Below, one piece after another: positions 1 through 8,235 of a stretch of DNA of 44,045 bases. Where the stretch lies: contig ONLA01000026.1 in assembly GCA_900318495.1 (NCBI GenBank), positions 1 to 44,045 on the forward strand, in the 5' to 3' direction. The position numbers and the translations under genes are program-made. This DNA is from an uncultured Eubacteriales bacterium. GTDB taxonomy: Bacteria; Bacillota; Clostridia; Oscillospirales; Acutalibacteraceae. Position 1 is the first letter of the stretch; every line of letters begins with the position of its first letter. Under the pieces are notes generated by a model, which was not told the DNA's origin, searched no databases, and saw only the letters and a list, made by a program, of their open reading frames with translations.

Positions 1-177
<177 letters not shown>

Positions 178-400
178 TTGTATCTCAACAGCTTTCGCTG
201 TTCAAATCTTTTTTCAGAGCTTTAATCTCTTTATTCAGTAACATATCTTGCTGACACGTTCGTGAATTTACTGTACTTTTTAGTGTGTACTCACTGTAAT
301 TTCCTTGAGTCTTTCCTCAAAGTTATTACGGGTTTCTTCTTTCTCTTATTGTTCAATTTTCAAGGTTCTGCGCGTCTGTTTCCGTAACAGCGCAAGAGCT
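178..400 (-). other. rRNA operon leader with boxA-like element and processing hairpin
   Basis: This stretch has no gene. On the minus strand it is the transcribed leader of the rRNA operon. At 351-369 it carries a boxA-like stretch (CCTTGAAAATTGAAC on the minus strand), similar to the antitermination box of Firmicute rRNA operons. At 187-202 there is a 6-bp hairpin closed by a GAAA tetraloop just before the mature 16S end, a plausible processing signal. The boxA assignment rests on resemblance only. Confidence 0.6.
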
Positions 401-429
401 ATTATATAGCAAATTCAGACTTTTGTCAA
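401..429 (-). promoter_or_regulatory. rRNA operon promoter
   Basis: On the minus strand there is TTGACA at 424-429 and TATAAT at 401-406, separated by exactly 17 bp. Both hexamers are perfect consensus, as expected for a strong stable-RNA promoter. Upstream (430-470) is very A/T rich and may act as an UP element. Confidence 0.93.
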
Positions 430-651
430 CACCTTTTTTGAAATTTTTTCAAAAAAATTTTTAAAGTCACTTTTCTGTTCATTCTGTTCCGCTATTATTG
501 TTCCGTTTTTTATTTAAAAATATTCATTAATCGAGGAGCTGTCCGTCCGCGGAAATCCTTTTTTCTACAGCGCCGGACTTATAAATCCTTACAAAAAGCC
601 GTATAAAATGTGGGGAAAGCAATAACTGCGCAGCAAATTCAGCTTAAAATA

Positions 652-681
652 TTGACTTCCGTTGTTTGGTAATATTATAAT
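652..681 (+). promoter_or_regulatory. Promoter for the XRE regulator gene
   Basis: TTGACT at 652-657 and TATAAT at 676-681 with an 18-bp spacer, about 30 bp before the start codon at 710. Between the rRNA promoter and this site (430-651) I see only A/T-rich non-coding sequence. Confidence 0.8.
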
Positions 682-709
682 TTTATAAACGTAATACGGA
701 GGCGATAGT

Positions 710-2203
710 ATGACATTCGGTCAAAGACTTAAAGCTTACAGAAAAGAAAAAGGAATGTCACAGGACAAGCTGGCATCCATATTGTATGTAACGCGTCAAA
801 GCGTCAGCCAATGGGAAAACGACAAAACTATGCCGTCGGTTGACCTGCTGCTAAAGCTCAGCGAGGTTTTCGGCGTCAGCGTTGACGTATTGCTCGGAAA
901 AAACGAGGAATTAACCGAACGCGTACCGTTTGCCTCGGTTAAAATAATAACGGATAAAAAAAGGCTTGCGCAGTGCAGGAATCATATTTTGCTTTCTTCC
1001 GCCGTGATTTTGCTTACAGTTGCTTTAGGTCTGGGTTTGTATATATTTCTTCAAACCTCGATTTACCCTAAAGCGCTGGAGGGCATAAGATATAGCTTTG
1101 ATATGACTTTGTTCCGGATCATCGGGATTACCGGCGTTGCGCTGATTGCTGTTGCCTGCTCATTTTTTATTTACCGCAACATTATCTTCCGCGCTGACCT
1201 GAAGTACTATTCGATGCTGAGCGAAACTCCTGTTATTGAATTTTATGACGATTGTTTTTCGATTTCGGACGGCAGTGATTCACCGCTTTCTATTAATTAT
1301 CTAAACATAAAACGGGTTTTTGAAACCGATAATTTTATTATGATTCATACGGGAAACAACCGCAGGATTTATTTTGATAAGCAGGAAGCTGACGGAGACA
1401 TTGAGAAGCTTTTTCAAACCCTGCGCGGATGCAAAAAATTCCGCCGCAAGCTGCTTGTTTTCCGCGGAAAAAGAAAAATCGGTGAAAAAGCCGCGAATAC
1501 GGTTGTATGTGTTTCTAACATATTATTTATTTTGTCGCTGTTCACCGTTGAGTTTGAAGTTCTGCTGGAAGCGAGAATTATGACCGATCCGGACATAACT
1601 TACGTAATTAAATGGATTATGATAATTTCGCAATACGCCGTTGCGGCTGCCGCTCTGATTCTTGGAATTTTGCTTATCAAAAGAAAAATTAAAGCGCTGA
1701 GGCTTGTTATCGCAGGTACGGTTATGCTTGCGGTAATTCCGCTTATGACTGTTATTCGTATGCCGTTTTACACATTTCAGCAGCACCGCGTTATGCCGGA
1801 TGAATTTGTGAGCTATATGGAAAGCCATAATATGGAAGTTAATGCAACCAACAAGGGACGCACAGAGCTGCTGCTTATGGACTGTTACACAGCAACCTCA
1901 AAGGATTACGGATTTGATATTGTATACTTTAATTTTAATGATGAAATAGAACAGGACGGACATGTGTATGCCGCCGAGCTGTATAACAAATGCGTTACCG
2001 ACACCAAGATGTTTGCGCGGAAAACAATTAACTCAAATTATCTGAATGTGGCTTATAACTGTTATTATACAGCCGAATCTGAGGATAAATACTGCTATGT
2101 TTCGCTAAACAAGTACAGCGTAATTTATATTTTAACCGACGCGGAAAACAAGGATAATGTGGGTAAGGTTTTAGACGGCTATAAAATGCCGCTGCCTTAT
2201 TAA
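710..2203 (+). CDS. XRE-family regulator with C-terminal membrane region
   Basis: Predicted 497-residue DNA-binding membrane protein. Residues 1-65 form a typical HTH_3 (XRE) domain, with the recognition-helix signature RQSVSQWENDKTMPS and a following LLKLSEVFGVSVDVLLG segment. Hydrophobic segments follow at about 93-115, 135-155, 265-290, 300-322 and 333-353. The remaining C-terminal part (about 370-497) is hydrophilic with no domain I recognise. The start is supported by GGAGG at 698-702, 7 nt upstream of ATG. The neighbour 37 bp downstream is a CPBP membrane protease, and the two are probably cotranscribed. XRE regulators joined to membrane segments often respond to envelope stress or peptides; that role here is inference. 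Confidence 0.85.
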   Translation: MTFGQRLKAYRKEKGMSQDKLASILYVTRQSVSQWENDKTMPSVDLLLKLSEVFGVSVDVLLGKNEELTERVPFASVKIITDKKRLAQCRNHILLSSAVILLTVALGLGLYIFLQTSIYPKALEGIRYSFDMTLFRIIGITGVALIAVACSFFIYRNIIFRADLKYYSMLSETPVIEFYDDCFSISDGSDSPLSINYLNIKRVFETDNFIMIHTGNNRRIYFDKQEADGDIEKLFQTLRGCKKFRRKLLVFRGKRKIGEKAANTVVCVSNILFILSLFTVEFEVLLEARIMTDPDITYVIKWIMIISQYAVAAAALILGILLIKRKIKALRLVIAGTVMLAVIPLMTVIRMPFYTFQQHRVMPDEFVSYMESHNMEVNATNKGRTELLLMDCYTATSKDYGFDIVYFNFNDEIEQDGHVYAAELYNKCVTDTKMFARKTINSNYLNVAYNCYYTAESEDKYCYVSLNKYSVIYILTDAENKDNVGKVLDGYKMPLPY

Positions 2204-2240
2204 TTTTTAGATATAGTTACAGAAAGGCAATGGATGTAGA

Positions 2241-3260
2241 ATGGAGAATAAAACTATTAATAAACAAATTCGCAGCACTTCTAACCGAAGCTCGTTGCTT
2301 TTGCTCTTGTTTTTTGTTATTGCCGTACCATTTCGGACATTACTTAGGTTTGTATACCGCTATGCCGAATACGGCTCTGTTTGGCAAAATGAAAAGCTGA
2401 TACTGTTGTTGGGAGATATCGGATTGTACATTGTAGTATATCCGATTCTGTTTACAGTGTATTATAAAAGAATGAACCGCAAAAACGGACTGCGACTTAA
2501 AGATACATTTCAAAAGTCGCGGCGCTCCAAAGGATGGCTGTTAAAATGGACTGTGATTGCCGTTGGCGTTTCACAACTGTTCAGCATTATAGCAAATAAT
2601 TTAATTATGCTGATATTTCATATTGATTTGACAAATGATTCGGCTTTAGTTGCTGTTACAGGCAAAGATGACGTCTTAGGCTGGCTGCTTTACATAGTAC
2701 CTACCGTCCTGTGTGCTCCTGTGTTTGAGGAAATCCTGTTCCGTGCAACGATTTTCCGCAACAACGAACCGACGGGTCAGCTGTTTGCCGCTGTAGTCAC
2801 CGGCATCGCTTTCGGTTTGTGGCACATTAACCCCGGCCAGACAGTTTTCGCATCCGTTTTTGGTGTTTTTCTCTGCCTGATCTACATCAAAACACGCTCG
2901 ATTGTTTCTGTAATGTTCATACATTTTGTGAACAATCTGTTACACTGTGCCTTAACTTTTGTCAAAGTGCAGCTCGGAACCATACTCTCGGCAGAAGATA
3001 AAATGTTTATGATTGAAGCAATGTTCGATACACAAACAGTACCGGCGATTGCGCTGACATTGTTGATACTGATAACAATAGCAGCTTTAATTGCCGGAGT
3101 TGTCCTTTTGATTGTAGAATTGGTAAAGAGAAAAGGCAAATTCGGACTTGGCAAGGGCACACTCCCCTACGGAGTGTGTAAAAAATCGTTGATTTTCTTC
3201 TCCGCTCCGCTGACTATAATAGCTTTTGTTTTGATGATTGTGCTGACGTTTGCCGGATAA
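2241..3260 (+). CDS. CPBP (CAAX/Abi) family intramembrane metalloprotease
   Basis: Predicted 339-residue polytopic membrane protein. It carries the CPBP (Abi/Rce1-like) signatures in order: EEILFR (motif 1, two Glu and Arg) near residue 161, FGLWH (motif 2 His) near 190, and HFVNN (motif 3 His/Asn) near 227. These are the intramembrane glutamate and histidine residues of the family's active site. Members process prenylated proteins in eukaryotes; in Firmicutes they are linked to bacteriocin immunity or regulated proteolysis, and the substrate here is unknown. The ribosome-binding site is poor (AGAAAGG about 13 nt upstream), so translation may partly depend on coupling to the XRE gene upstream. 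Confidence 0.88.
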   Translation: MENKTINKQIRSTSNRSSLLLLLFFVIAVPFRTLLRFVYRYAEYGSVWQNEKLILLLGDIGLYIVVYPILFTVYYKRMNRKNGLRLKDTFQKSRRSKGWLLKWTVIAVGVSQLFSIIANNLIMLIFHIDLTNDSALVAVTGKDDVLGWLLYIVPTVLCAPVFEEILFRATIFRNNEPTGQLFAAVVTGIAFGLWHINPGQTVFASVFGVFLCLIYIKTRSIVSVMFIHFVNNLLHCALTFVKVQLGTILSAEDKMFMIEAMFDTQTVPAIALTLLILITIAALIAGVVLLIVELVKRKGKFGLGKGTLPYGVCKKSLIFFSAPLTIIAFVLMIVLTFAG

Positions 3261-3334
3261 TTTTGAAGGATTATAAATGCCGCTGCATTTTGCAACAGAT
3301 AATAGTGACGAAATTCAGCAGTATGATGCTTTTC

Positions 3335-3378
3335 CGCAAAACGCCAAACGGCACCACGAGATGAAATGTTAAGTACGC
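3335..3378 (+). repeat. 44-bp imperfect direct repeat, copy 1
   Basis: This 44-bp unit recurs at 3419-3462, 84 bp later. The last 16 bases (ATGAAATGTTAAGTAC) are identical in both copies. The whole 3261-3474 stretch is non-coding and A/T rich, and I see no gene in it. Confidence 0.7.
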
Positions 3379-3418
3379 TAAGCAAAAACTCAAAGCTTCC
3401 GATATTTCTATTCTGTCT

Positions 3419-3462
3419 CGCGAAACACCAAACAATATCATGAAATGAAATGTTAAGTACGC
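3419..3462 (+). repeat. 44-bp imperfect direct repeat, copy 2
   Basis: Second copy of the unit at 3335-3378, beginning CGCGAAACACCAAAC and ending at AAGTACGC. It ends 12 bp before the -35 box of the leuA promoter, so it could affect that promoter; this is only a positional observation. Confidence 0.7.
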
Positions 3463-3474
3463 GAAATAAAATAC

Positions 3475-3503
3475 TTGACATTTTGCGCTTGCGACTATAT
3501 AAT
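3475..3503 (+). promoter_or_regulatory. leuA promoter
   Basis: TTGACA at 3475-3480 and TATAAT at 3498-3503, spacer 17 bp. Both hexamers match consensus exactly. Transcription should begin near 3510, giving a leader of about 310 nt. Confidence 0.92.
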
Positions 3504-3509
3504 AGTATA

Positions 3510-3790
3510 TACAATTAAAATCCCCTTTTAAAGACTGTGACGGGAACAAGATACAAGCTTTGAGGCACAGAGAGCCGTTGGTTGGTGTAAAACGGCGCGA
3601 GGACTTGTATGTATAGCTCATCCCCGAGTTGTCCGCGCGAAGGTTTGAGCGCGGAACGCCGGACAGCGTTATTCGTCAGGACTTTGTTGGAAGTCTGTAA
3701 GGGCTATGCGGTGACGTATGGCTGAATTTGGGTGGTACCACGATTTTTTCGTCCCTTAACGCAACCTTTTGGTTGCCTTAGGGGACTTTA
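3510..3790 (+). ncRNA. T-box riboswitch (leucine-type) with terminator
   Basis: The leader shows the classical T-box parts: a Stem I region with an AGAGAGCC bulge and GGTTGGTGTAAAA distal loop (3578-3603); an upper stem ATACAAG/CTTGTAT; the conserved T-box sequence GGGTGGTACCACG at 3730-3742, which pairs with the uncharged tRNA end; and a long hairpin at 3751-3786 followed by T residues. The triplet CTC at 3617-3619, followed by ATCCCCGAG, sits where the specifier codon is expected and would read tRNA-Leu(GAG). Uncharged leucyl-tRNA would favour read-through into leuA. The element is certain from its motifs; the specifier is read by eye. Confidence 0.92.
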
Positions 3791-3820
3791 TTTGTGAATA
3801 TTTTACAGGAGGAAAAGAGT

Positions 3821-5497
3821 ATGAAGCCGTCTTTTCAAAAGTACATTCCGTTCACACAAATAAACATTCCCGACCGCACATGGCCGGATAAGACTATTAC
3901 AAAAGCACCCGTTTGGTGCAGCGTTGACCTTCGCGACGGCAACCAGGCTTTGGTTGACCCGATGAACCTTGAAGAAAAGCTCGAATTTTTCCACGCGTTG
4001 TGCGACATGGGCTTTAAGGAAATTGAGATTGGTTTTCCGAGTGCTTCCGAAACCGAATATGAAATTTGCCGGGAGCTGATTGAGAAGAACCACATTCCCG
4101 ACGACGTTACCATTCAGGTTCTTGTTCAGGCGCGCGAACACCTGATTCGCAAAACCTTTGAGGCGATTAAGGGCGCAAAGAATGTTATTGTTCACTTTTA
4201 TAATTCTACCTCTACTTTGCAGCGCAAGGTTGTTTTCAAGACGGATATGCAGGGCGTTATTGACATTGCCGTTGACGGCGCAAGGCTGATTAAAAAGCTG
4301 ACCGACGAATACACAGGCGACACAAACATCCGCTTTGAGTATTCTCCCGAAAGCTTCAGCGGCACCGAGCCAGACAACGCGGTCGCGATTTGCGACAGGG
4401 TTATGGAGGAGCTTGGAGCAACTAAGGAAAATCCTGTTATTCTTAACCTGCCGAACACTGTTGAGATGTGCACGCCCAACACCTTTGCGGATCAGATTGA
4501 ATATTTTATCAGGCATATGAAAAACCGCGAGGCGGCTATTATCAGCGTTCATCCCCACAACGACCGCGGCTGTGGCGTTGCCGCCGGCGAGCTTGCGCTT
4601 ATGGCAGGCGCCGACCGTGTTGAGGGAACGCTGTTTGGCAACGGTGAGCGCACCGGTAATATGGATATAGTTACTATGGGACTTAATATGTACACCCAAG
4701 GCGTTGACCCCGAGCTTGATTTTTCACAGCTTCCAAAGCTCCGAGATATTTACGAGCGCTGCACGGGTATGAAGATTGATCCGCGCCAGCCGTATATCGG
4801 CGAGCTGGTATTCACAGCTTTTTCGGGCTCGCATCAGGACGCTATCAACAAGGGCTTCCGGTATATGAAGGACAGCGGCACAGAGTATTGGGAAATCCCG
4901 TATTTGCCGATTAACCCCGCCGACGTAGGCCGCGAGTATGAACCGATTATCAGAATTAACTCGCAGTCGGGCAAGGGCGGCGCCGCGTTTGTTATGAGCA
5001 ATAACTTTGGTTACGACCTGCCCAAGAGAATGCATCCTGAATTCTCGCGCCTGGTTCAGGCAAAGTGCGAGGAGCTTGAACGCGAGCTGATTCCCAAGGA
5101 GCTGTTTGAAGTGTTTGAGCAGAACTACCTTAACCACCCGATGAAATACAAGCTGACCAGCCGCAAGATTTATGAGGAAAGCGAAAACGGCAGGGATTAT
5201 GTTCACTTCAAGGGCAAAATGCTTATTGACGGAGTTAACGAGGTAAGACTGCGCGGAACCGGCAACGGCCCGATTGACGCTTTCTTTAACGCTATAAAAA
5301 AGGTCGGTCTTGACAAATACCAGTTTGTAAACTACAGTCAGCACGCTATTTCGGAAGGCTCGGACGCCAAGGCTGTTTCGTATATCGAGCTGAGAAAGCC
5401 CGACGGGAACACCATTTTCGGTATCGGCGTTGACTCTAACGTAAATATCGCTTCCGTTCTCGGCGTATTAAACGCAATTAACCGCGCTGAAGCGTAA
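3821..5497 (+). CDS. leuA: 2-isopropylmalate synthase
   Basis: First committed enzyme of leucine synthesis: acetyl-CoA plus 2-oxoisovalerate gives 2-isopropylmalate. The 558-residue length and the N-terminal PDRTWPDKTITKAPVWCSVD block mark the long (type 2) LeuA form. The TIM-barrel signatures are DLRDGNQAL (metal and substrate site) near residue 42 and SVHPHNDRGCGVAAGELALM (metal-binding HxH) near 243, followed by GNGERTGN. The last roughly 120 residues form the LeuA dimer/feedback domain. The start is ATG 3821 with AGGAGG at 3807-3812; an upstream in-frame GTG at 3794 lacks a ribosome-binding site. The gene stands alone, without leuBCD, under the T-box leader. Confidence 0.96.
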   Translation: MKPSFQKYIPFTQINIPDRTWPDKTITKAPVWCSVDLRDGNQALVDPMNLEEKLEFFHALCDMGFKEIEIGFPSASETEYEICRELIEKNHIPDDVTIQVLVQAREHLIRKTFEAIKGAKNVIVHFYNSTSTLQRKVVFKTDMQGVIDIAVDGARLIKKLTDEYTGDTNIRFEYSPESFSGTEPDNAVAICDRVMEELGATKENPVILNLPNTVEMCTPNTFADQIEYFIRHMKNREAAIISVHPHNDRGCGVAAGELALMAGADRVEGTLFGNGERTGNMDIVTMGLNMYTQGVDPELDFSQLPKLRDIYERCTGMKIDPRQPYIGELVFTAFSGSHQDAINKGFRYMKDSGTEYWEIPYLPINPADVGREYEPIIRINSQSGKGGAAFVMSNNFGYDLPKRMHPEFSRLVQAKCEELERELIPKELFEVFEQNYLNHPMKYKLTSRKIYEESENGRDYVHFKGKMLIDGVNEVRLRGTGNGPIDAFFNAIKKVGLDKYQFVNYSQHAISEGSDAKAVSYIELRKPDGNTIFGIGVDSNVNIASVLGVLNAINRAEA

Positions 5498-5529
5498 TAC
5501 TATAATATACTATTCTCTGATAAAATCTT

Positions 5530-5561
5530 AGGGGCGGCTCAATGAGTCCGCCCCTGATTTT
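5530..5561 (+). terminator. leuA terminator, first hairpin
   Basis: AGGGGCGG (5530-5537) pairs with CCGCCCCT (5548-5555), followed by GATTTTT. It lies about 30 bp after the leuA stop. Confidence 0.85.
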
Positions 5562-5571
5562 TGCAATATCA

Positions 5572-5606
5572 AGGGGAGGCGTCGGACGCCTCCCCTAAAA
5601 TTTTTG
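5572..5606 (+). terminator. Second terminator hairpin between leuA and glgA
   Basis: AGGGGAGGCGTC (5572-5583) is a perfect inverted repeat of GACGCCTCCCCT (5585-5596), followed by AAAATTTTTG. With the previous hairpin it forms a double stop between the convergent leuA and glgA genes. A third inverted repeat (ATGCCGGC 5631-5638 / GCCGGCAT 5651-5658) has no T-run and was not called a terminator. Confidence 0.75.
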
Positions 5607-5675
5607 TTTGGAATACAAAGAAGCTCAGCGATGCCGGCATAATCATTCAAGCCGGCATAAAATACCCGGCGTAAA

Positions 5676-7103
5676 TTATGCCCAGTTGAGGGTGTCGCTG
5701 TAAACGTTGATGTAATCCTGAGCCGAACGCTCCCAGCTGTTGTCGCTCATCATCGCGCGCCACATAAGCTGGTGCCAGCCTTCGTTGTCCTGAATACCCC
5801 ACAGAGCGCGGCGAACAGCGTGCTGCATATCCGCGGTGTAGTAGTTCTTGAAGGTAAAGCCGTTGCCGTAGTTGTCGGCTGAATCGAATACGGAGTCTTT
5901 GAGGCCGCCGACTTCGCGTACTACGGGGATTGTGCCGTAGCGCAAAGCAATCATCTGTGAAAGGCCGCAGGGCTCCTGAGCCGAAGGCATAAGGAAGATA
6001 TCGGCGCCCGAGTAAATCTTTCTTGCAAGCTCGGGCACAAAGCCGTGGCAGAAAATGAGTCTGCCGGGATACTTGCCCTGCATATAGTTAAAGTAATCCT
6101 CATACTCCTTGTCGCCCGAACCGAGGATAACAAACTGCATATTCTCGGTGTCCATAAGCTCCTCAAGTCCCATGCGGACAAGATCGAGTCCCTTGTGGGA
6201 TACAAGACGGGTTACCATAGCGACGATCGGAATGCTCCAGTTAACCTCAAGCGTGAGTCTTTCCTGGAGTCTGCGCTTACATTCGCCCTTGCCGCTCATA
6301 TCTTCCTTGGTGTAGTTGGCATAAAGCTGATAGTCGGTGGCAGGGTCGTAGCTTGCGAGGTCGATGCCGTTCTTGATACCGCAGAGCTTGTAGTGGCGGA
6401 GGTTGAGCTCGTCGTGGAGTCCCCAGCTGTACCACGGATCTTTGATTTCGGCGGCGTAGCTCGGAGAAACGGTTGAAACACGGGTTGAGGTTTCAATCGC
6501 GCCCTTCATCATATTGAGCTTGCCGTTCATTTCAAGAATTCCGCACTCGTTTGCCGGAATGCCTACGCACTCGGTGTTAACTTCCCAGCCGTATTCGCCC
6601 TGATACTGGATGTTGTGAATTGTGAACAGGCTCTTGATGTTGTAATACCAAGGTCTGTGCGAATAGAACAGATAGTAGTAAACCGGAACAAGAGCGGTCT
6701 GCCAGTCGTTGCAGTGGATGATGTCGGGATGGAAGTCGATATAAGGCAGCATCTCGAGGATCGCGCGCGAGAAGAACGCGAATCTTTCGGCGTCGTCGTA
6801 GTGACCGTAGAGCGTGCCGCGCTTAAAGTAGTATTCGTTGTCGATGAAGTAATAGGTGCAGTCGTTCCAGCGTGCCCAGAAAAGTCCGCAGTACTGATGT
6901 CTCCACGCAACGGGAACAGTAAAGTTTGTGATGAAGTTCATCTGATTTTTAAGATCCTGCGGAATGGTGCCGTAAAGCGGAACAACAATTCTTGCATCCT
7001 GGCCTTTTCTGCACAGGGTGTGCGGAAGGCTGCCGGCTACGTCGGCAAGACCGCCGCTGCCGCAGAAAGGATTGGCTTCGGACGCGCAGTATAAAATTCT
7101 CAT
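5676..7103 (-). CDS. glgA: Glycogen synthase (GT5), lacking the canonical Lys15
   Basis: Predicted ADP-glucose:alpha-1,4-glucan glucosyltransferase of family GT5, 475 residues, a normal length. It has the N-terminal Rossmann start (MRILYCASE), CNDWQTA, TIHNIQYQG, the VTRLVSHKGLDLV segment with the conserved Arg and Lys, and the C-terminal SAQEPCGLSQ motif with the catalytic-site glutamate. In the first motif, however, residue 15 is Gly (PFCGSGGLADV), where the family has K-x-G-G-L; that Lys binds ADP-glucose in E. coli GlgA. The codon lies at 7059-7061. It is last in the glgB-glgC-glgD-glgA operon, 22 bp after glgD. The family call is secure; activity with ADP-glucose is doubtful without the Lys. 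Confidence 0.93.
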   Translation of the reverse strand: MRILYCASEANPFCGSGGLADVAGSLPHTLCRKGQDARIVVPLYGTIPQDLKNQMNFITNFTVPVAWRHQYCGLFWARWNDCTYYFIDNEYYFKRGTLYGHYDDAERFAFFSRAILEMLPYIDFHPDIIHCNDWQTALVPVYYYLFYSHRPWYYNIKSLFTIHNIQYQGEYGWEVNTECVGIPANECGILEMNGKLNMMKGAIETSTRVSTVSPSYAAEIKDPWYSWGLHDELNLRHYKLCGIKNGIDLASYDPATDYQLYANYTKEDMSGKGECKRRLQERLTLEVNWSIPIVAMVTRLVSHKGLDLVRMGLEELMDTENMQFVILGSGDKEYEDYFNYMQGKYPGRLIFCHGFVPELARKIYSGADIFLMPSAQEPCGLSQMIALRYGTIPVVREVGGLKDSVFDSADNYGNGFTFKNYYTADMQHAVRRALWGIQDNEGWHQLMWRAMMSDNSWERSAQDYINVYSDTLNWA

Positions 7104-7125
7104 GGGTTTTTCCTCCTAATAATTG

Positions 7126-8235
7126 TTATACTTCTGATTTTTTAGCTATATAAATCGGATAAGAACCAAAGCCCATCAGCGAACGTCCGTCCTTAATGGT
7201 TACATCCTTATCAATGATTACATAATTCAAGTTGGTGTCCTTGCCGATTACGGTGTCCTGCATAACGATGCAGTTTGAAAGCTTGGCACCCTTGCCAACG
7301 TAAACGCCCTTTGAAATTACGCAGTTTTCAACCTCACCGTCGATTACGCAGCCCTGGGCGATGATTGAGTTTTTAACCTTGCTTTCAAGACCGTAGCGTG
7401 AAGGAGCGTCGTCTCTGACCTTAGTATAGATCGGACGCTTGGGATTAAACAGCTCGTCTCTTACCTCTTTTTTCATCAGATCCATATTGAAGTCAAAATA
7501 GGAGTTGATTGAGCTGATAATGGCTGTATAGCCGGTGTTTTCATAAGCGCAAACCTTGTATCTGTCCAAAATCTGCTGCAAAATCTTTTTTATGTCAAGC
7601 TCATTAACGCTGAGCGCCTTGCGGATTTCTTCCATAAGCAGGCTCTTTTTAACCAGCGCGGAACCGTAGAAGTGGTTAACCTCCTCGTCGGTGTTTTCGG
7701 GCTTGATGAACACCTGGGAAACTTTTCCGTCAGCGTCAACCTCAAGCGTTACCGGACGGTCGTAGCCCGCCGGAACAATACCCTTTTTGTAAATGAGGGT
7801 GATGTCGGCGTCGTGCTTTGAGTGATAATCAAACAATGCGTTATAGTCAAAGTTTGTAACCACGTTGCCCGGAGAAAGCAGGATGTATTCCTCGCGGCAG
7901 TGCTCGATATAGCCGTGCATATTGTAAACTGTTTCTACATAATTTGAGAAAACCTTTCCGCCGTAGGGTGTGAGCAGGGTAAGGTTGCTTCTTCTTTTTG
8001 AAAGGTCATAGGCGCTGCCCGAGCCGACGTGGTCGGTTAATGAAAGGAAGTTGCTTTTTGCGACGATTCCTACATTGTTAACGCCTGAGTTTGACATATT
8101 TGAAAGCACAAAGTCGATTAGTCTGTACTTTCCGCCGATTGGGATGCTTGCGGTTGTGCGCGACGCGGCAAGCTCGGGAATTTTGTCATCAAGTGTGCCG
8201 GCAAAAATAAAGCCTAAAACATCATTACTTCTCAC
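7126..8235 (-). CDS. glgD: Glucose-1-phosphate adenylyltransferase, GlgD regulatory subunit
   Basis: Partner of GlgC in Firmicute ADP-glucose pyrophosphorylase, 369 residues. The nucleotidyltransferase fold is visible ([20 protein letters not shown] near the N terminus), with a left-handed beta-helix of hexapeptide repeats in the last third ([20 protein letters not shown]). The GGxGTRL pyrophosphate loop of catalytic subunits is replaced by [11 protein letters not shown], which is normal for GlgD; the family raises the activity of GlgC. The start chosen is GTG 8235 because GAGGTGG lies 6 nt upstream; a GTG at 8250 has no ribosome-binding site. It overlaps the end of glgC by 11 bp, so translation is probably coupled. 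Confidence 0.92.
   Translation of the reverse strand: MRSNDVLGFIFAGTLDDKIPELAASRTTASIPIGGKYRLIDFVLSNMSNSGVNNVGIVAKSNFLSLTDHVGSGSAYDLSKRRSNLTLLTPYGGKVFSNYVETVYNMHGYIEHCREEYILLSPGNVVTNFDYNALFDYHSKHDADITLIYKKGIVPAGYDRPVTLEVDADGKVSQVFIKPENTDEEVNHFYGSALVKKSLLMEEIRKALSVNELDIKKILQQILDRYKVCAYENTGYTAIISSINSYFDFNMDLMKKEVRDELFNPKRPIYTKVRDDAPSRYGLESKVKNSIIAQGCVIDGEVENCVISKGVYVGKGAKLSNCIVMQDTVIGKDTNLNYVIIDKDVTIKDGRSLMGFGSYPIYIAKKSEV

Noticed and set aside
3335-3462. CRISPR-like repeat array
   Set aside because: Only two diverged copies, no regular spacers and no cas genes.
3803-4699. 298-codon open frame on the minus strand inside leuA
   Set aside because: It is antisense to leuA; the composition and lack of a ribosome-binding site fit a shadow of codon bias, and no family features are visible.
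5631-5658. glgA terminator from the ATGCCGGC inverted repeat
   Set aside because: No T-run on either strand after the stem.
7126-8235. GlgD as a decayed GlgC
   Set aside because: Loss of the GGxGTRL loop is normal for GlgD; the subunit is regulatory in Firmicutes.
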